A stretch of 41,540 bases of DNA, from positions 1-41,540 of the forward strand of contig DATMRF010000090.1 in the NCBI GenBank assembly GCA_035566435.1, read 5' to 3'. Shown here in pieces: positions 8,614-17,926 of the stretch (its first letter is position 1; each line of letters opens with the position of its first letter). The notes below the pieces were generated by a model. That model was not told where the DNA came from. It searched no databases and saw only the letters and a program-made list of their open reading frames with translations. The translations under genes and the position numbers were made by a program. This DNA is from DATMRF01 sp035566435 (lineage in GTDB: Bacteria > Verrucomicrobiota > Verrucomicrobiia > Limisphaerales > UBA8199).

Positions 8614-8968
8614 TAACCCGAGGCTCGAGAGCACGCCCGGCAATTTCAATAGGCCCCGCCGCACAAGGCAGTTGATGCCCAAAATCAATCATGGGGAAAC
8701 TTTAGCACGGCGAAAGGGACGAGGTCTTCTTAGTGGAAGAGGGTTTGTATTAATAAAGCCAGAGCAGGCCAGCCAGGGCCGAGGGCCCGCAATGTGATAA
8801 GCCCGGGCTAGAGCGCAGCGAAGGCTTGGGAATGGGCCAAGTGGGCCAGGCTTGAACATGGTTCTTATGCTTCTCGTGTTTTCCCGCATGTCAAGGGTTT
8901 CAAACCGCGGAGGCGGCCATTGCGAAAGTGAGACAGTTGAGCGACGGTGAATCAGCAAAGAAAAACAT

Positions 8969-9196
8969 ATGGAAGCACCAAATCGTATCGATACCGAGAA
9001 GGGTGAAATCAAGGCAAAACTGGAAAACGTAATCGAGAAGGCCAAAGAGGTTTGCGAACGCCTGCAAGACCAGACCACTGCCGCCGCTAAAGCGACCGAC
9101 AAGACTATCCGCGAGCATCCGTATCATGCCCTCGGAATCGCGTTCGGCCTGGGCGTGCTCATCGGCGTGTTGACTGCGCGGAGTCGAGGCGACTGA
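8969..9196 (+). CDS. DUF883/YqjD-like small membrane protein
   Basis: 75 residues. The N-terminal 45 residues are charged, Ala/Lys/Glu-rich and helical (IKAKLENVIEKAKEVCERL), as in the amphipathic part of ElaB/YqjD/DUF883 proteins. Then comes the family hallmark IREHPYHALGIAFGLGVLIG (48-67), a Gly-zipper transmembrane segment, followed by a short basic tail (TARSRGD). In Escherichia coli relatives are inner-membrane proteins that bind ribosomes in stationary phase; that role is not shown here. It is a single gene, with the EF-P paralogue converging from downstream. Confidence 0.85.
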   Translation: MEAPNRIDTEKGEIKAKLENVIEKAKEVCERLQDQTTAAAKATDKTIREHPYHALGIAFGLGVLIGVLTARSRGD

Positions 9197-9324
9197 GGGC
9201 AGGTCGTCATCGGTCGTTGGGTGCAACCCGAACAGCGTGCATCTTAAGACCTGGTGAGGTCGGGTTGCGAGCGAGCGGCGGCAAACCGCAACCGCGGCCG
9301 GCGGACTTCTATGTGCCGCCGGGT

Positions 9325-9897
9325 TTATATCCCGGACGTTTCCTTGCCCAGGTATTTCTTTCCGGCGGTGTCGACGCGGATGATGTCGCCGTTGGTGATG
9401 AACAGCGGAACCATGATTTGAAGGCCAGTTTCGAGCTTCGCCTCCTTCCATGACGTGTTCAAGCCTGTACGGGCGGGCGGAGCGGTGTCCACGACCTTGA
9501 GCGATATTTGCGGCGGCAAGACGATGTCGAGGAGCCTGCCGTCGAGCCGAAGGGCTTTGTATTCCTCGTTCTCCTTCAGAAACCAGCGGCGCTCGCCGAT
9601 TTGTTCGTCGCTGAACTCCAACTCGTCGAAAGTCTCTGCGTCACTGAAGAAGTACGTTTCCCCTTGGCCGTAGCTGTAGGTCACGCGGCGGGTTTCGAGT
9701 GGTGCCACAGGCACGCGCTCATTTTCGGCGAAGACGCGCTCAATGACGCGGCCGGTCGTGAGGTGGCGCAGGCGGGTGTGGAGCCTGTGCCTGGTCTGGG
9801 CGGTGCCGCTGGTGTGCATATCCTCGACCACGTGGGGCGAGCCGTCCAGCATCAGAACCATTTGACGTTTGAACTCGGAGGGAAGAATCGTTTGCAC
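9325..9897 (-). CDS. Elongation factor P-like protein
   Basis: 190 residues from the GTG at 9897, chosen because GGAGAAAG lies at Shine-Dalgarno distance and the product then has normal EF-P length; a longer frame to 10065 has no family support. Domain I begins with VQTILPSEFKRQMVLMLDGS, domain II includes RRVTYSYGQGETYFFSD, and domain III ends with LETGLQIMVPLFITNGDIIR, the EF-P signature region. EF-P binds ribosomes stalled at polyproline and is normally modified on a lysine (or arginine) at the tip of domain I. Here the tip reads SGTAQTRH: the aligned position is Gln or Ala and there is no Lys in the loop. Domain II resembles YeiP/EfpL proteins. It is probably a paralogue rather than the main EF-P. 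Confidence 0.88.
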   Translation of the reverse strand: MQTILPSEFKRQMVLMLDGSPHVVEDMHTSGTAQTRHRLHTRLRHLTTGRVIERVFAENERVPVAPLETRRVTYSYGQGETYFFSDAETFDELEFSDEQIGERRWFLKENEEYKALRLDGRLLDIVLPPQISLKVVDTAPPARTGLNTSWKEAKLETGLQIMVPLFITNGDIIRVDTAGKKYLGKETSGI

Positions 9898-10144
9898 ACT
9901 GGCTTTCTCCGGCAAATGCCGGGATATGACGTTGCTCCAATTGGTGCTTCTGAACCCAAGCTTGTAGCCCGGACCCCGCGCGGCGTCAACCCTGACAAAG
10001 CCACCCTGACAAAGCCAAATCTGTCCGCCGGTTGAAATTGAAAACACGCCGGAGCCTGGCGCCACCGGTAACTGGCTGCACGGGTGGGGGAGTATAGAGT
10101 TGCGGTCCGTTCGTCGGCGACGCGGTGATTGAGACCATCTTGCC

Positions 10145-12280
10145 CTATCTGACCTGAACCCGGTAGAACCTCGCGGCGTCGGTCAGCCCAATGTCAGTTA
10201 CCGTGATGGGCAACCCGGTCCCAGCAACCCTCGTCAGTTCTCGCCATACCGCCTCACCCAGGCTCAGTTTGTACTCCACGACGTAGGTGGGTCCCTGCTC
10301 AGTCGGGAAACCAAGCGTAGCCGTATCAAGGTTGAGGCCGAATGAAGAAATTGCTGGCGACGCAGCCGGCGTGAGTGCTGCCACGGCGCTCAGAACGGAG
10401 CCATCAGCGTCGCTCACCAGCACAGTGTAATCCGTGAAATCAGAGGATCGGACGGGCGCGATCGTCAGGCTGGCGTTGGTTTGGCCTGACAGATCTGCGC
10501 CGCTGGCCCGCCACTGATAACTCAGCGGGGGCTGTCCTGCCGCGGCCACCAGGAAAGTGACGCTGCCACCGACCACTGCTGCCTGGCTCGTGGGTTGGCT
10601 CGTGATGTTCGGCGGTGGGAGCGTCAGCATCGCTGCGATGCTGGTGAACGATCCGAGGGCATTCTCGACCACGACCGAATAGCCGCCGGCATCGCCGGGT
10701 TGAACATTGCTAAGTGTGAGGGTGGCATTGGTCGCGTTCAACAGGTTGGTTCCGTTAAACTGCCACTGGTAGCTGGCCGCCGCGCTCGCAGAGACGCTGA
10801 ACGCGACGTTTTGGCCGGCCGTCACATTCCGGCTTTGCGGTTGGGCAGTGAGCTCAGGCGGGCAGAGCTGGGCTGTTCTCAAACTCTCATCGAAATGGAA
10901 GTTGTAATTACCCGTCATGGTGACTGCGTTTGCGACGAGGCAGCCGGTGAAGCTCCCGCCATTCCCGCCGTCATTCAGGGCGATATTCGCGCTGGGGGCG
11001 ACGAGGACTCCGATAAACCCCCCGTTGCTGTTGAAGCTGAGGCTGGTCACGGTCGGTGCGGCGTACAGGACGAAATCGGCGGCGTAACCGGCCAGGTTGA
11101 TAACGCCAATGCCGCCCACCACGCAGGAGGTGCCGCCGGAGTAGACGATCACGTTTGCGTTTCTGCCTACAGTAAAGCCGTCGTTCCCGCTCATGTTGAG
11201 CCCGCCGGATATCGCCAGAACGACGTTGCTGCCGATGACTATGGTGTCGCCGAAGAGGCTGCTTGTGACAAAATAATTTGTCTGACCGGTCACACCGGAA
11301 GTGAGCACATAGGGATTGCTAGTGCTGTTGGGATTGCTGGGGTTGACGCAGGCCAGGGAGGAAGCGCCGTTACCGTAGAGGATGCTGTCGTACTGATTGG
11401 TATAGTAACTCGTGTACGATTGCGTGAAGGTATACGAATAGCCAGTGATGGCCCGGTAAAAGTAAGACTTCACGCCGTTGTTGTTGTTCGTGACAACCAG
11501 GCAGCACGAGACGAGCGGAGGATTAGTGGAGAATGTCAAGGCGCCGCACACGACGGTCACTCCACCCGGGGGTGCCGGGTCGGGATAGGTGGATACGTTT
11601 GTGGTATAGGAAACACTCCAATTGGAGGTGATCATGAGGTAGCCTGAAGGGATGGTGCTCTGGTAACCCGTTGTGTTGGGGAAGGAGTTTGTCCGGAACT
11701 CGAAATTCGAATCGGGCACCCACCAACCGGGATCGACGTTGCCTGTCCCAACCGCCAATTCGTCTGCATGGGCACCACAATAACCCTGCGGTCCGATTTG
11801 GAGGACCGCGGCCTGGCTTCCCGGCCCCGTGTGAGCGTGGCCGTAAATTTTAGCGCTTCCCCCGGATGCGCTGAGCGAGTTGATGATCCCGCCAGGGGCT
11901 CCCATCGGACCCACCATCACGTCGCCTTTATCGCCTTTGTACCTGGCCGGGTCGTACTGGCCGTTGGTGCTTTTCGAAGGATCGGAAGAATCATAACTGT
12001 CAGTGATGAGGTTGTGGTCGCTCAGGTCGATGGTGCCTCGCGCTGCCAGCGCCTGCGGTCGGGCAGTATCGGGGAGACCCACTATGCCCAAACAGATCGC
12101 GAGGAGAGCCAATACGCGCCTCTTTGAATCAGCGCGAACGCCATTTTCAGCTTCCTGTGCCCCTTTCATGGCTTGCAAGCCGACGAATGCTCTGAGCAAG
12201 AATTTTGCCTTCAAACGAAGCCCCGGAGTTTCCAAGCGGGCATTTCCATAGGTTTTCCTCATGCGCGTTTGTGACAGCAT
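10145..12280 (-). CDS. Secreted protein with DUF7305-like and two Ig-like domains
   Basis: 711 residues from ATG 12280. ATG 12169 (MKGAQEAENG) would place the hydrophobic export segment RRVLALLAICLGIVGLP nearer the N-terminus and may be the true start; neither has a good Shine-Dalgarno site. Residues about 330-465 (TVIVGSNVVLAISGGLNMSG ... GGFIGVLVAPSANIALN ... MTGNYNFHFDESL) resemble the right-handed beta repeat found in PilX-associated DUF7305 proteins. Two Ig-like domains follow (about 470-555 and 556-640), each with the Tyr-Gln-Trp core and the SLTIAPV/TLTLSNV strand. The last 70 residues form the 'VVEY...W.EL...FYRV' C-terminal domain. It is probably an exported surface or pilus-related protein; no enzyme motif was seen. 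It lies upstream of the EF-P-like gene on the same strand. Confidence 0.82.
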   Translation of the reverse strand: MLSQTRMRKTYGNARLETPGLRLKAKFLLRAFVGLQAMKGAQEAENGVRADSKRRVLALLAICLGIVGLPDTARPQALAARGTIDLSDHNLITDSYDSSDPSKSTNGQYDPARYKGDKGDVMVGPMGAPGGIINSLSASGGSAKIYGHAHTGPGSQAAVLQIGPQGYCGAHADELAVGTGNVDPGWWVPDSNFEFRTNSFPNTTGYQSTIPSGYLMITSNWSVSYTTNVSTYPDPAPPGGVTVVCGALTFSTNPPLVSCCLVVTNNNNGVKSYFYRAITGYSYTFTQSYTSYYTNQYDSILYGNGASSLACVNPSNPNSTSNPYVLTSGVTGQTNYFVTSSLFGDTIVIGSNVVLAISGGLNMSGNDGFTVGRNANVIVYSGGTSCVVGGIGVINLAGYAADFVLYAAPTVTSLSFNSNGGFIGVLVAPSANIALNDGGNGGSFTGCLVANAVTMTGNYNFHFDESLRTAQLCPPELTAQPQSRNVTAGQNVAFSVSASAAASYQWQFNGTNLLNATNATLTLSNVQPGDAGGYSVVVENALGSFTSIAAMLTLPPPNITSQPTSQAAVVGGSVTFLVAAAGQPPLSYQWRASGADLSGQTNASLTIAPVRSSDFTDYTVLVSDADGSVLSAVAALTPAASPAISSFGLNLDTATLGFPTEQGPTYVVEYKLSLGEAVWRELTRVAGTGLPITVTDIGLTDAARFYRVQVR

Positions 12281-12508
12281 GAGCAGTACCAGACCACAAC
12301 GCCAAAGAGGGCTATGACCGGTGCCTGGATAAAGCGGGCACGCGCAACGGAGGTCTTCTTCCCGGTGCCGTTCGTAACTTAACTGTGCCCTGTTTCAGGA
12401 CACCCGCACCTTGCCAGGAGCGTACGAAAAGCATTTCGGCGTTTTTCAACCTGTGCTGGCCACGAACTGTCCCTTCTGACCTTGCCATCATTGAGGCACC
12501 ATGAAACG

Positions 12509-13058
12509 TCAGAAGGTGCCGAGGTCGGAGTGAGCCAGAATCGTGACTGGCGGCACCTGGCGGTGTTTCAATCGTGGATAATGCTTCCAAGGGGTGAAAA
12601 GGCGCTCGGTGAACCAGTCGGTCTGACGGAGGCGGCTGACCGCCTTGTTGTCCGGCAGGACGAGCGTGAATAGTTCCTCGCCGGGGACGTATGGAAGATA
12701 ATATTCCGGAACGCCGGGGCCTTGAACGAAGGCCTTGCTGCCGGCGTGATAGACCACCCGCCATTCTCGTTCGTGAACATAGTCGAGCTCGAGGCCGAAC
12801 TTGCGCTTGAAGGTTTGTGCGTCAACCGCAGCTTTCGTTCGCTCCTTCTGGGGCTTCGCAACGGGCGCGGTTTGAGTTGCGGCGGGAATCAAGGCGGCTG
12901 CTTTCCTCCGCGGTGAGGGATGCCGCTTCTTCTCTCTGATCATTTTGGCGAAATGAAGCACATAGCGCCTTGTGGCCTTTGTTAGCCTTGTCCAACTCGC
13001 GGCCGATCCAGTGAAAGAGCTGCTGGCGGTGGATGCTGTTGGTGGTTGTCGTTTTCAT
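12509..13058 (-). pseudogene. Decayed AbiGi-like (abortive infection) gene
   Basis: The start (ATG 13058) reads MKTTTTNSIHRQQLFHWIGR and then shifts frame near the LDK codons (about 12990); the next frame continues T-R-R-Y-V-L-H-F-A-K-M-I-R-E-K-K without a stop and runs to 12509. It contains FKRKFGLELDYVHEREWRVV and ends VTILAHSDLGTF. The HWIGR start, the YxLHFxK segment and the EREWR motif match my memory of the AbiGi-type abortive-infection family, which usually has a long segment between the first two; that part is missing here. So both an internal deletion and a frameshift are likely, and the gene is probably dead. An intact short protein from GTG 12961 (150 residues) is the alternative. 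Confidence 0.55.
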
Positions 13059-13123
13059 TGGGTTAAGCCGCGATCGAGTATTCTAGAAATGCCCCCGCAG
13101 CCGACTGGCGCCTACCACCCCGC

Positions 13124-16100
13124 TCAATTGCCAGCACCTTGAATGGCATTAAAGACAAGCTCCTTTTCCAGCAGCGAGAGAGCATGAGCCATCGTTTCGC
13201 GGAACGCCGTGTAATCGGAAGACTTGAATTCTCCCTCGGGCTGACGGCACTCGAACCGGGCTTTCAAGCTCCCGCCTTCGAGCCACCAACTATTGGTGCA
13301 GGCCGCAAAACGCGAATCCAATTGCGGCGTCAGGTCCGCGGGCAGCTCGGCCGCGAAACCCTGCGGAATTTCGACCGAAACGGTGCTCTTTAATCTTAGC
13401 GGGATACGGATCTCGAAAGGGGTCAGCCGGTTGTCAACCGGCCCGGGCGCCAGGTAAGTCCGCTCCAGCGCCGCCCGGACCACCCCGGAGAGGTGGCCCT
13501 TCGAGCGATGGAACTGCTTCTTGAGAGTGTAGGCGTACTGAATGACCAGCGGCTCTCGCGGCGTGGCCAGCGGCTCGGCCTTGAAATCCGTCAGTTCAAC
13601 ATCCGCCAAACCCGTCTGCTGCTGGAAGACCATTCTTCGCGAGGGCGGCGGAATTTGCCGCAGAAAATTTCGCAGGTAAGCCGCGTGAATCCCTCGCGCC
13701 GTGACCGTTTCCTCGCCGACGACGCTTTCCTGGTCCACTACCCGGAGGCGGCGTTCCAGTTCAATGCCGCAAACATCCTCAGTCGGGCCGGGGATGGTGG
13801 CAAATCGCGGATTGTCGCGATCCAGGATGAGCGCGTCGCGCCCAGCCAACCCGACCGGACTCCCGCAGACTGGATCGGACCCTTTGTCCGTTACATCGAT
13901 AAACAAGCCTCGGTCGATCGGCACGAAGACAATCATGTGATCGAACTGGTCGAGCGAAGGTAGGTCCTGCTGGACCGGTGAGTTGTGGCTCACGAGCGCC
14001 AGCCGGGCGGGTACACCCGCGGCAGTGAGCATCTGTTGCAGCAGGACGGCGTGGTCCTTGCAATCGCCGTACTTGTTGCCCATCACTTCAGCCGCTTTGT
14101 TGGGGATGCGGGCGCGGCGGCCAAACTCAATTGCTTTATACGTGTAATTGGTCTGCACATAATCACCCAGCGCCGCGATTTTCCCCGCCATCTTGTCGGC
14201 TCCGGCGACCACCTTCCGGCTTTGCTCGGCCACTGCGGTATCAGGCTCGAGCCGGTCGGCAATCGAGGCGAGGTAGTTCGTCACCAGGGCGGTCCAGCGG
14301 GCAGAACCGTCGGCGATCCAGAGCATCGGCGCGAAAGTCGCCAGCGGCGGCTCCAGCGGTTCATAGCGCACGACCAGCGGTTCGGCGCAGCGCCAGCAAA
14401 GGCCTTCGCGTAGTTTCTCCGGTTCCCCTGGAGGCGCGCTCCGGTACTTGAGCCCCGTCGCATCGCCCGTCAGCAGCACCAGGCTCTCCCGAATGGGAAA
14501 CCCTCCCGAGAAGGGATTCTCGAAAAACGCGAACTCTTCCAGCTTCCCAAGTTCGCGCCGGGTTATCGTCGCGAGCAATTGGCAGCCGGGTTGAAGCCCC
14601 GGCACAGGAATGTTGAGCACCTTTCTATGGGTGGCGATGTCCTGCGGATGCTCGTCGAGCACATAGTCATCCGCCAGCTTCCCGGTGGAGATGGTGTTGC
14701 CCGCGCGGTCCAGAACACGGACCTCGTTGACAAACAGTTGCTCGCTCAAGGGGTCGAAGGGCCGTTGCAGCGTGCTGAAAGCTGACACGCCGGAAGAATC
14801 CAAGAGCTGAACCTGCAAATATTCGGTCGTTTTATGTTCTTTCCCCGGCTGCCAGGACACGGCGACAATCCGCCGCAAGTAATAGGCCCCGTAGCCCCTG
14901 GCATAGCCTTCCGGCACCGCCTTGCCGGGGGCGTTGGTCCAGGCCAACGGGATGGCGACCGGTTCGATGGGTTCCTTGACCGCGCTGTTGTTCCCCTCGC
15001 CAAGCACGCCGCCGACGAGCTCAAGGTACGAACTGATCGTTTTGTCAGCCGGCGCGTGTTTGGCGGCCGCTTCAAACGACGTCTTGGCCTCACGGTACCA
15101 CTTGAGCCCAAACTCGCTCCTGCCCCTGAGATAAAGCGCGTACGCCGAGTCACGATTTCGCTTGGCCATCTCGCGAGTGATTTCCAGGGCGTCGTTATAC
15201 AGCCCCGCAGCCAGGCTGGTTTCGGCTAAAGCGCCCGCGACCTGGAAGTTAAAGGGCGCCTTCTCACGTTGTTGCTTCAGCAGGCTGATCGCTTTGGGCA
15301 AGTCCCCTCGCAGCCGGTAAGTCTGCGCCTCCAAGAGGCGCACCGGGATGGAATCCTCTTTCTTCAGATAGGTTTCGATGGCTGCCAGGGCCTCGGGAAA
15401 ACGCCGCTGCGCGTTGAGCAGGTTCACATATTGAGAAAAGTGGGTGTCCTCGTGATAGCCGTCGGTGAAAAGATTGGCGTAGTTGGTCAGCGCCTCGTCC
15501 GTTAGGGAAGCTTCCGCCTGGAAATACGCTTGCCAGGCCCGCACGTCCGGGTTCTGAAGGATGGCCGCAGGCTGGGAACGCAGGAATTCCAACGTCTCGC
15601 GCGGGCGCTCGAGATGTCGCCAGGTTTGCAGCGCGTTAATCACATAAATCCTTTCGAAGCCGTTTATCCGAGCGGCGGCGCGGAACAGCGGCAGCGCTTG
15701 TTCGTAATCCCCGTCGTTATAATGGAACAGCCCGGCGTGATTCAGCACGAACGCCTGGGTTTTTCGTTCCTGGGGTGTATAGGGTCTGGCCGCGGATAGC
15801 AACGGCATCACTCCCGAGTCAAACTGAACCCGCGCAAAAGCATCGGCCAGGATCGATTCGGCGTCCGCCGCCCGCCGTTGTGTCCAGGCCGCCACCAGGT
15901 ATGCTGTATCTGTGCCGCGCAGAATCCCGAGACGGTAATGATAGCGCGTTTTCTCCACGTCACGCTCGTAATCATACCGGACTCCTTCAAACTGATTCGG
16001 CGCGTACTCGCTTCGATTTTGCAGCTCCTCGGCGGGATATTTGATGCCCATCACCGCCAGCAGTCCCGCCGTCAGGCTTTCCAGGCCGGGGCTTTCTCCG

Positions 16101-17233
16101 GCCAGCCAAACCGGGACCACGACCAGGCAACTGTCTCCCCGTGAGGCGCCAAACTCGGCCTCGGGAAGATCCTTCTGCAGAGAATGGTAGGCGTGCCAGA
16201 CCGAATTGGTCACCGCGACTGAGTAATGGTATTGCGACGAAGCAAAATTGGTTCGAAAGCCTGGCCCCCCGACGAAGGCAACCCGCGTGGGATCACCCAG
16301 CTCGAACCGGCTGAATAGTCTCCCTAACTCCGCCACGATGCGGGAGCGCTCCCGCAAGAGCCCGTAGCCGATGAGCTGGTAAGCAAAGCCGTTGGTCGCA
16401 ATGTACCAGTGTTGATAAAACAGCGCCTCCCCGTGGAGGGAGACCTCGGTGTCGACGAGCAAACCGTCCAGGCCGTTCAGGTGATACGGCGTCTCTTTGA
16501 CCACGCGGCTGGACTCCGCCGCGGATTCGAGGTGCGCTTTGCCAATTTCCGCCAACCGCTCGCAGGTGAAATCCTGCGCGCTGCCCGCCCGTTCCGCTAT
16601 GATCGTGAAATACACTTCCGGTGCCCGCCGCATGAAACTGAGCTTGGCGTCCTTGTTGAGCTTTGCCGCGTTCAGGGCCACCCAGGGCCGGTCTGGCGCT
16701 CGGAAGCGGAAGTTTAGCTCATCAAAATTCACAAACTGCCCGGCCGCGGCGCCGCGCCCGGAACCGGCGATTTGACCCGCTCGCTGTATTCCCGCCACCG
16801 CGCCGAATATGAAAATCACTCCGAACACCCCGGTCAGCACGAGCGTCCAGATCGCCTGCGCGCGGCCCTGCACGAACACTCCGGGCTGCCTCGATAACTC
16901 CGTGAGGCCGATGATCGCGAGCACCAGGCCGGTAATGAGGCAACCCAGAAAACAAGTTCCCAATAGCCCGGCGACGAGCGTTCGCGCGGGTGTGAAGGCC
17001 ATCATTTGGGAAAGAATCGCCAGCGCGGAGGAAACCAGTAATCCCAACAGGACGAACATCAGGCCGAGCGCGCACTTGGTGTTGGTCGTGGGACGCCGCG
17101 AAATCGACCAGCACTTGAGCGCGCCTGCCAGAAACCCAATCAATACCAACCCTTGACCGGTGGCACGGCCTGCGGAGTTCGGGTCGAGCTCCGCCAGAAC
17201 CGCAAGGAGGATACCGCCGGCCATCAGGTGCAT
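13124..17233 (-). CDS. Large membrane protein: TPR, DUF3857 and transglutaminase-like domains
   Basis: 1369 residues. The first 155 residues hold about four transmembrane segments (GQGLVLIGFLAG, GLMFVLLGLLVSS, FLGCLITGLVLAIIG, WTLVLTGVFGVIFIFG). Residues about 490-720 are TPR-like helices (for example LPLFRAAARINGFERIYVIN). Residues about 785-945 fit DUF3857, which normally precedes the next domain. The transglutaminase-like core carries Cys1058 (NKYGDCKDHAVLL), His1099 (DQFDHMIVF) and Asp1113 (LFIDVTD), a complete papain-like triad. The C-terminal 200 residues are beta-rich. DUF3857-transglutaminase proteins are envelope-associated and of unknown substrate; the TPR region suggests protein contacts. 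It is monocistronic. Confidence 0.9.
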   Translation of the reverse strand: MHLMAGGILLAVLAELDPNSAGRATGQGLVLIGFLAGALKCWSISRRPTTNTKCALGLMFVLLGLLVSSALAILSQMMAFTPARTLVAGLLGTCFLGCLITGLVLAIIGLTELSRQPGVFVQGRAQAIWTLVLTGVFGVIFIFGAVAGIQRAGQIAGSGRGAAAGQFVNFDELNFRFRAPDRPWVALNAAKLNKDAKLSFMRRAPEVYFTIIAERAGSAQDFTCERLAEIGKAHLESAAESSRVVKETPYHLNGLDGLLVDTEVSLHGEALFYQHWYIATNGFAYQLIGYGLLRERSRIVAELGRLFSRFELGDPTRVAFVGGPGFRTNFASSQYHYSVAVTNSVWHAYHSLQKDLPEAEFGASRGDSCLVVVPVWLAGESPGLESLTAGLLAVMGIKYPAEELQNRSEYAPNQFEGVRYDYERDVEKTRYHYRLGILRGTDTAYLVAAWTQRRAADAESILADAFARVQFDSGVMPLLSAARPYTPQERKTQAFVLNHAGLFHYNDGDYEQALPLFRAAARINGFERIYVINALQTWRHLERPRETLEFLRSQPAAILQNPDVRAWQAYFQAEASLTDEALTNYANLFTDGYHEDTHFSQYVNLLNAQRRFPEALAAIETYLKKEDSIPVRLLEAQTYRLRGDLPKAISLLKQQREKAPFNFQVAGALAETSLAAGLYNDALEITREMAKRNRDSAYALYLRGRSEFGLKWYREAKTSFEAAAKHAPADKTISSYLELVGGVLGEGNNSAVKEPIEPVAIPLAWTNAPGKAVPEGYARGYGAYYLRRIVAVSWQPGKEHKTTEYLQVQLLDSSGVSAFSTLQRPFDPLSEQLFVNEVRVLDRAGNTISTGKLADDYVLDEHPQDIATHRKVLNIPVPGLQPGCQLLATITRRELGKLEEFAFFENPFSGGFPIRESLVLLTGDATGLKYRSAPPGEPEKLREGLCWRCAEPLVVRYEPLEPPLATFAPMLWIADGSARWTALVTNYLASIADRLEPDTAVAEQSRKVVAGADKMAGKIAALGDYVQTNYTYKAIEFGRRARIPNKAAEVMGNKYGDCKDHAVLLQQMLTAAGVPARLALVSHNSPVQQDLPSLDQFDHMIVFVPIDRGLFIDVTDKGSDPVCGSPVGLAGRDALILDRDNPRFATIPGPTEDVCGIELERRLRVVDQESVVGEETVTARGIHAAYLRNFLRQIPPPSRRMVFQQQTGLADVELTDFKAEPLATPREPLVIQYAYTLKKQFHRSKGHLSGVVRAALERTYLAPGPVDNRLTPFEIRIPLRLKSTVSVEIPQGFAAELPADLTPQLDSRFAACTNSWWLEGGSLKARFECRQPEGEFKSSDYTAFRETMAHALSLLEKELVFNAIQGAGN

Positions 17234-17644
17234 TGGATTGCCCTGCCCCTCTTTCTCAACAAGTGCCCGATTCTCACAGTAGAAGCTATCCTTACCAGAA
17301 CTGCCCGCCTAAACAAGAATTTTAGATTCGCAGCGTTTTCGCAGAGCGCAGCCCGGTGGCTGAGCGCGGTGTCCCCGTAATTCCAACCCCGTGCCCCACC
17401 ACCCTCCGCAGGCAATTCCTGCCGCTCGTTACCACGGTAACAGGTTTTTGTGGCCTCATATATAGTGAGAGTAACCATCTCAAAATTCCGGGGTTGAAGC
17501 TCCTCGATTGCGGCTTTGCCGCTGCGCGCGCATCGCGCCACACCGGTTCCGAGGCTCTCGCCCTTCACCTCTCCGCGCCCGGTGCCCACGCGCCGCGCAG
17601 GTAGGGCGCGTTGTCTCAACTCGCCGCGCCGAACACCAATCACC
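17234..17644. other. Intergenic region without a recognised gene
   Basis: 411 bp upstream of the large DUF3857 gene. It contains a perfect 14-bp dyad GTTACC-AC-GGTAAC at 17428-17441, followed closely by TCATATATAGTGAG, an AT-rich patch that could hold a promoter. No frame here looked conserved. Confidence 0.4.
17428..17441. promoter_or_regulatory. Dyad GTTACC-AC-GGTAAC, possible operator
   Basis: Perfect 6-bp half-sites around 2 bp, next to an AT-rich TATATA patch at about 17458-17463, about 195 bp upstream of the DUF3857 gene start. The form suits a dimeric repressor site. There is only one copy, so it may be chance. Confidence 0.3.
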
Positions 17645-17926
17645 TTAGAACTCAGACACTACCTCAATTACCTTCAACGGCTTGCCGGAACGATCGCGCC
17701 ATTGGGAATCGGGACCTCTGCTGGCCCAACACCTATAACCTTCACACTGTACTATTGCCGTTTGCGGTTTAGCTTTCGGACGCTCTTGCTCCCCCACATC
17801 AAACCCCAGCGTCGCTTGTCTGTCGTTGTCCATAAAAGGGTATAATACGGACACCTCCTGCCCCGACTCTAAACCGGAATTGCCTTTCCCTAACCTCCAA
17901 TTGCACGTTCGCTCGCCACCCTTCAT
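17645..17926 (-). CDS. Small conserved-looking protein of unknown function
   Basis: Up to 93 residues; an internal ATG at 17833 would give 62 residues (MDNDRQATLGFDVGEQ...). The C-terminal part (IVQCEGYRCWASRGPDSQW, then RDRSGKPLKVIEVVSEF) has a Cys-x4-Cys pair, aromatic residues and a beta-strand-like end, and reads like a real small domain rather than chance. I do not know its function. It is divergent from the zinc-ribbon gene at 18028. In the longer version GGAGGTG at about 17850 would be coding; for ATG 17833 it lies rather far upstream. Confidence 0.55.
   Translation of the reverse strand: MKGGERTCNWRLGKGNSGLESGQEVSVLYPFMDNDRQATLGFDVGEQERPKAKPQTAIVQCEGYRCWASRGPDSQWRDRSGKPLKVIEVVSEF

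Larger units (their letters stand above)
8347..8968. other. Intergenic region with tandem and palindromic repeats
   Basis: 622 bp between the PA14-like protein and the DUF883-like gene. It holds a five-unit 10-bp tandem repeat (8481-8530) and a degenerate palindromic element (8524-8613). From about 8700 to 8968 it is ordinary sequence that must contain the promoter of the DUF883-like gene; no clear promoter boxes could be picked. No gene was recognised. Confidence 0.5.

Noticed and set aside
10595..11647. 350-residue plus-strand open frame
   Set aside because: It is antisense to the secreted Ig-domain protein, has no recognisable motif and is explained by GC-rich codon shadowing.
6484..12280. 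PEP-CTERM substrates for the exosortase among the two secreted proteins
   Set aside because: Both end in the FFRV/FYRV beta domain without a PEP motif, transmembrane segment and basic tail.
12312..12508. Gene fragment upstream of the AbiGi-like relic end
   Set aside because: No frame with recognisable similarity; only short chance frames.
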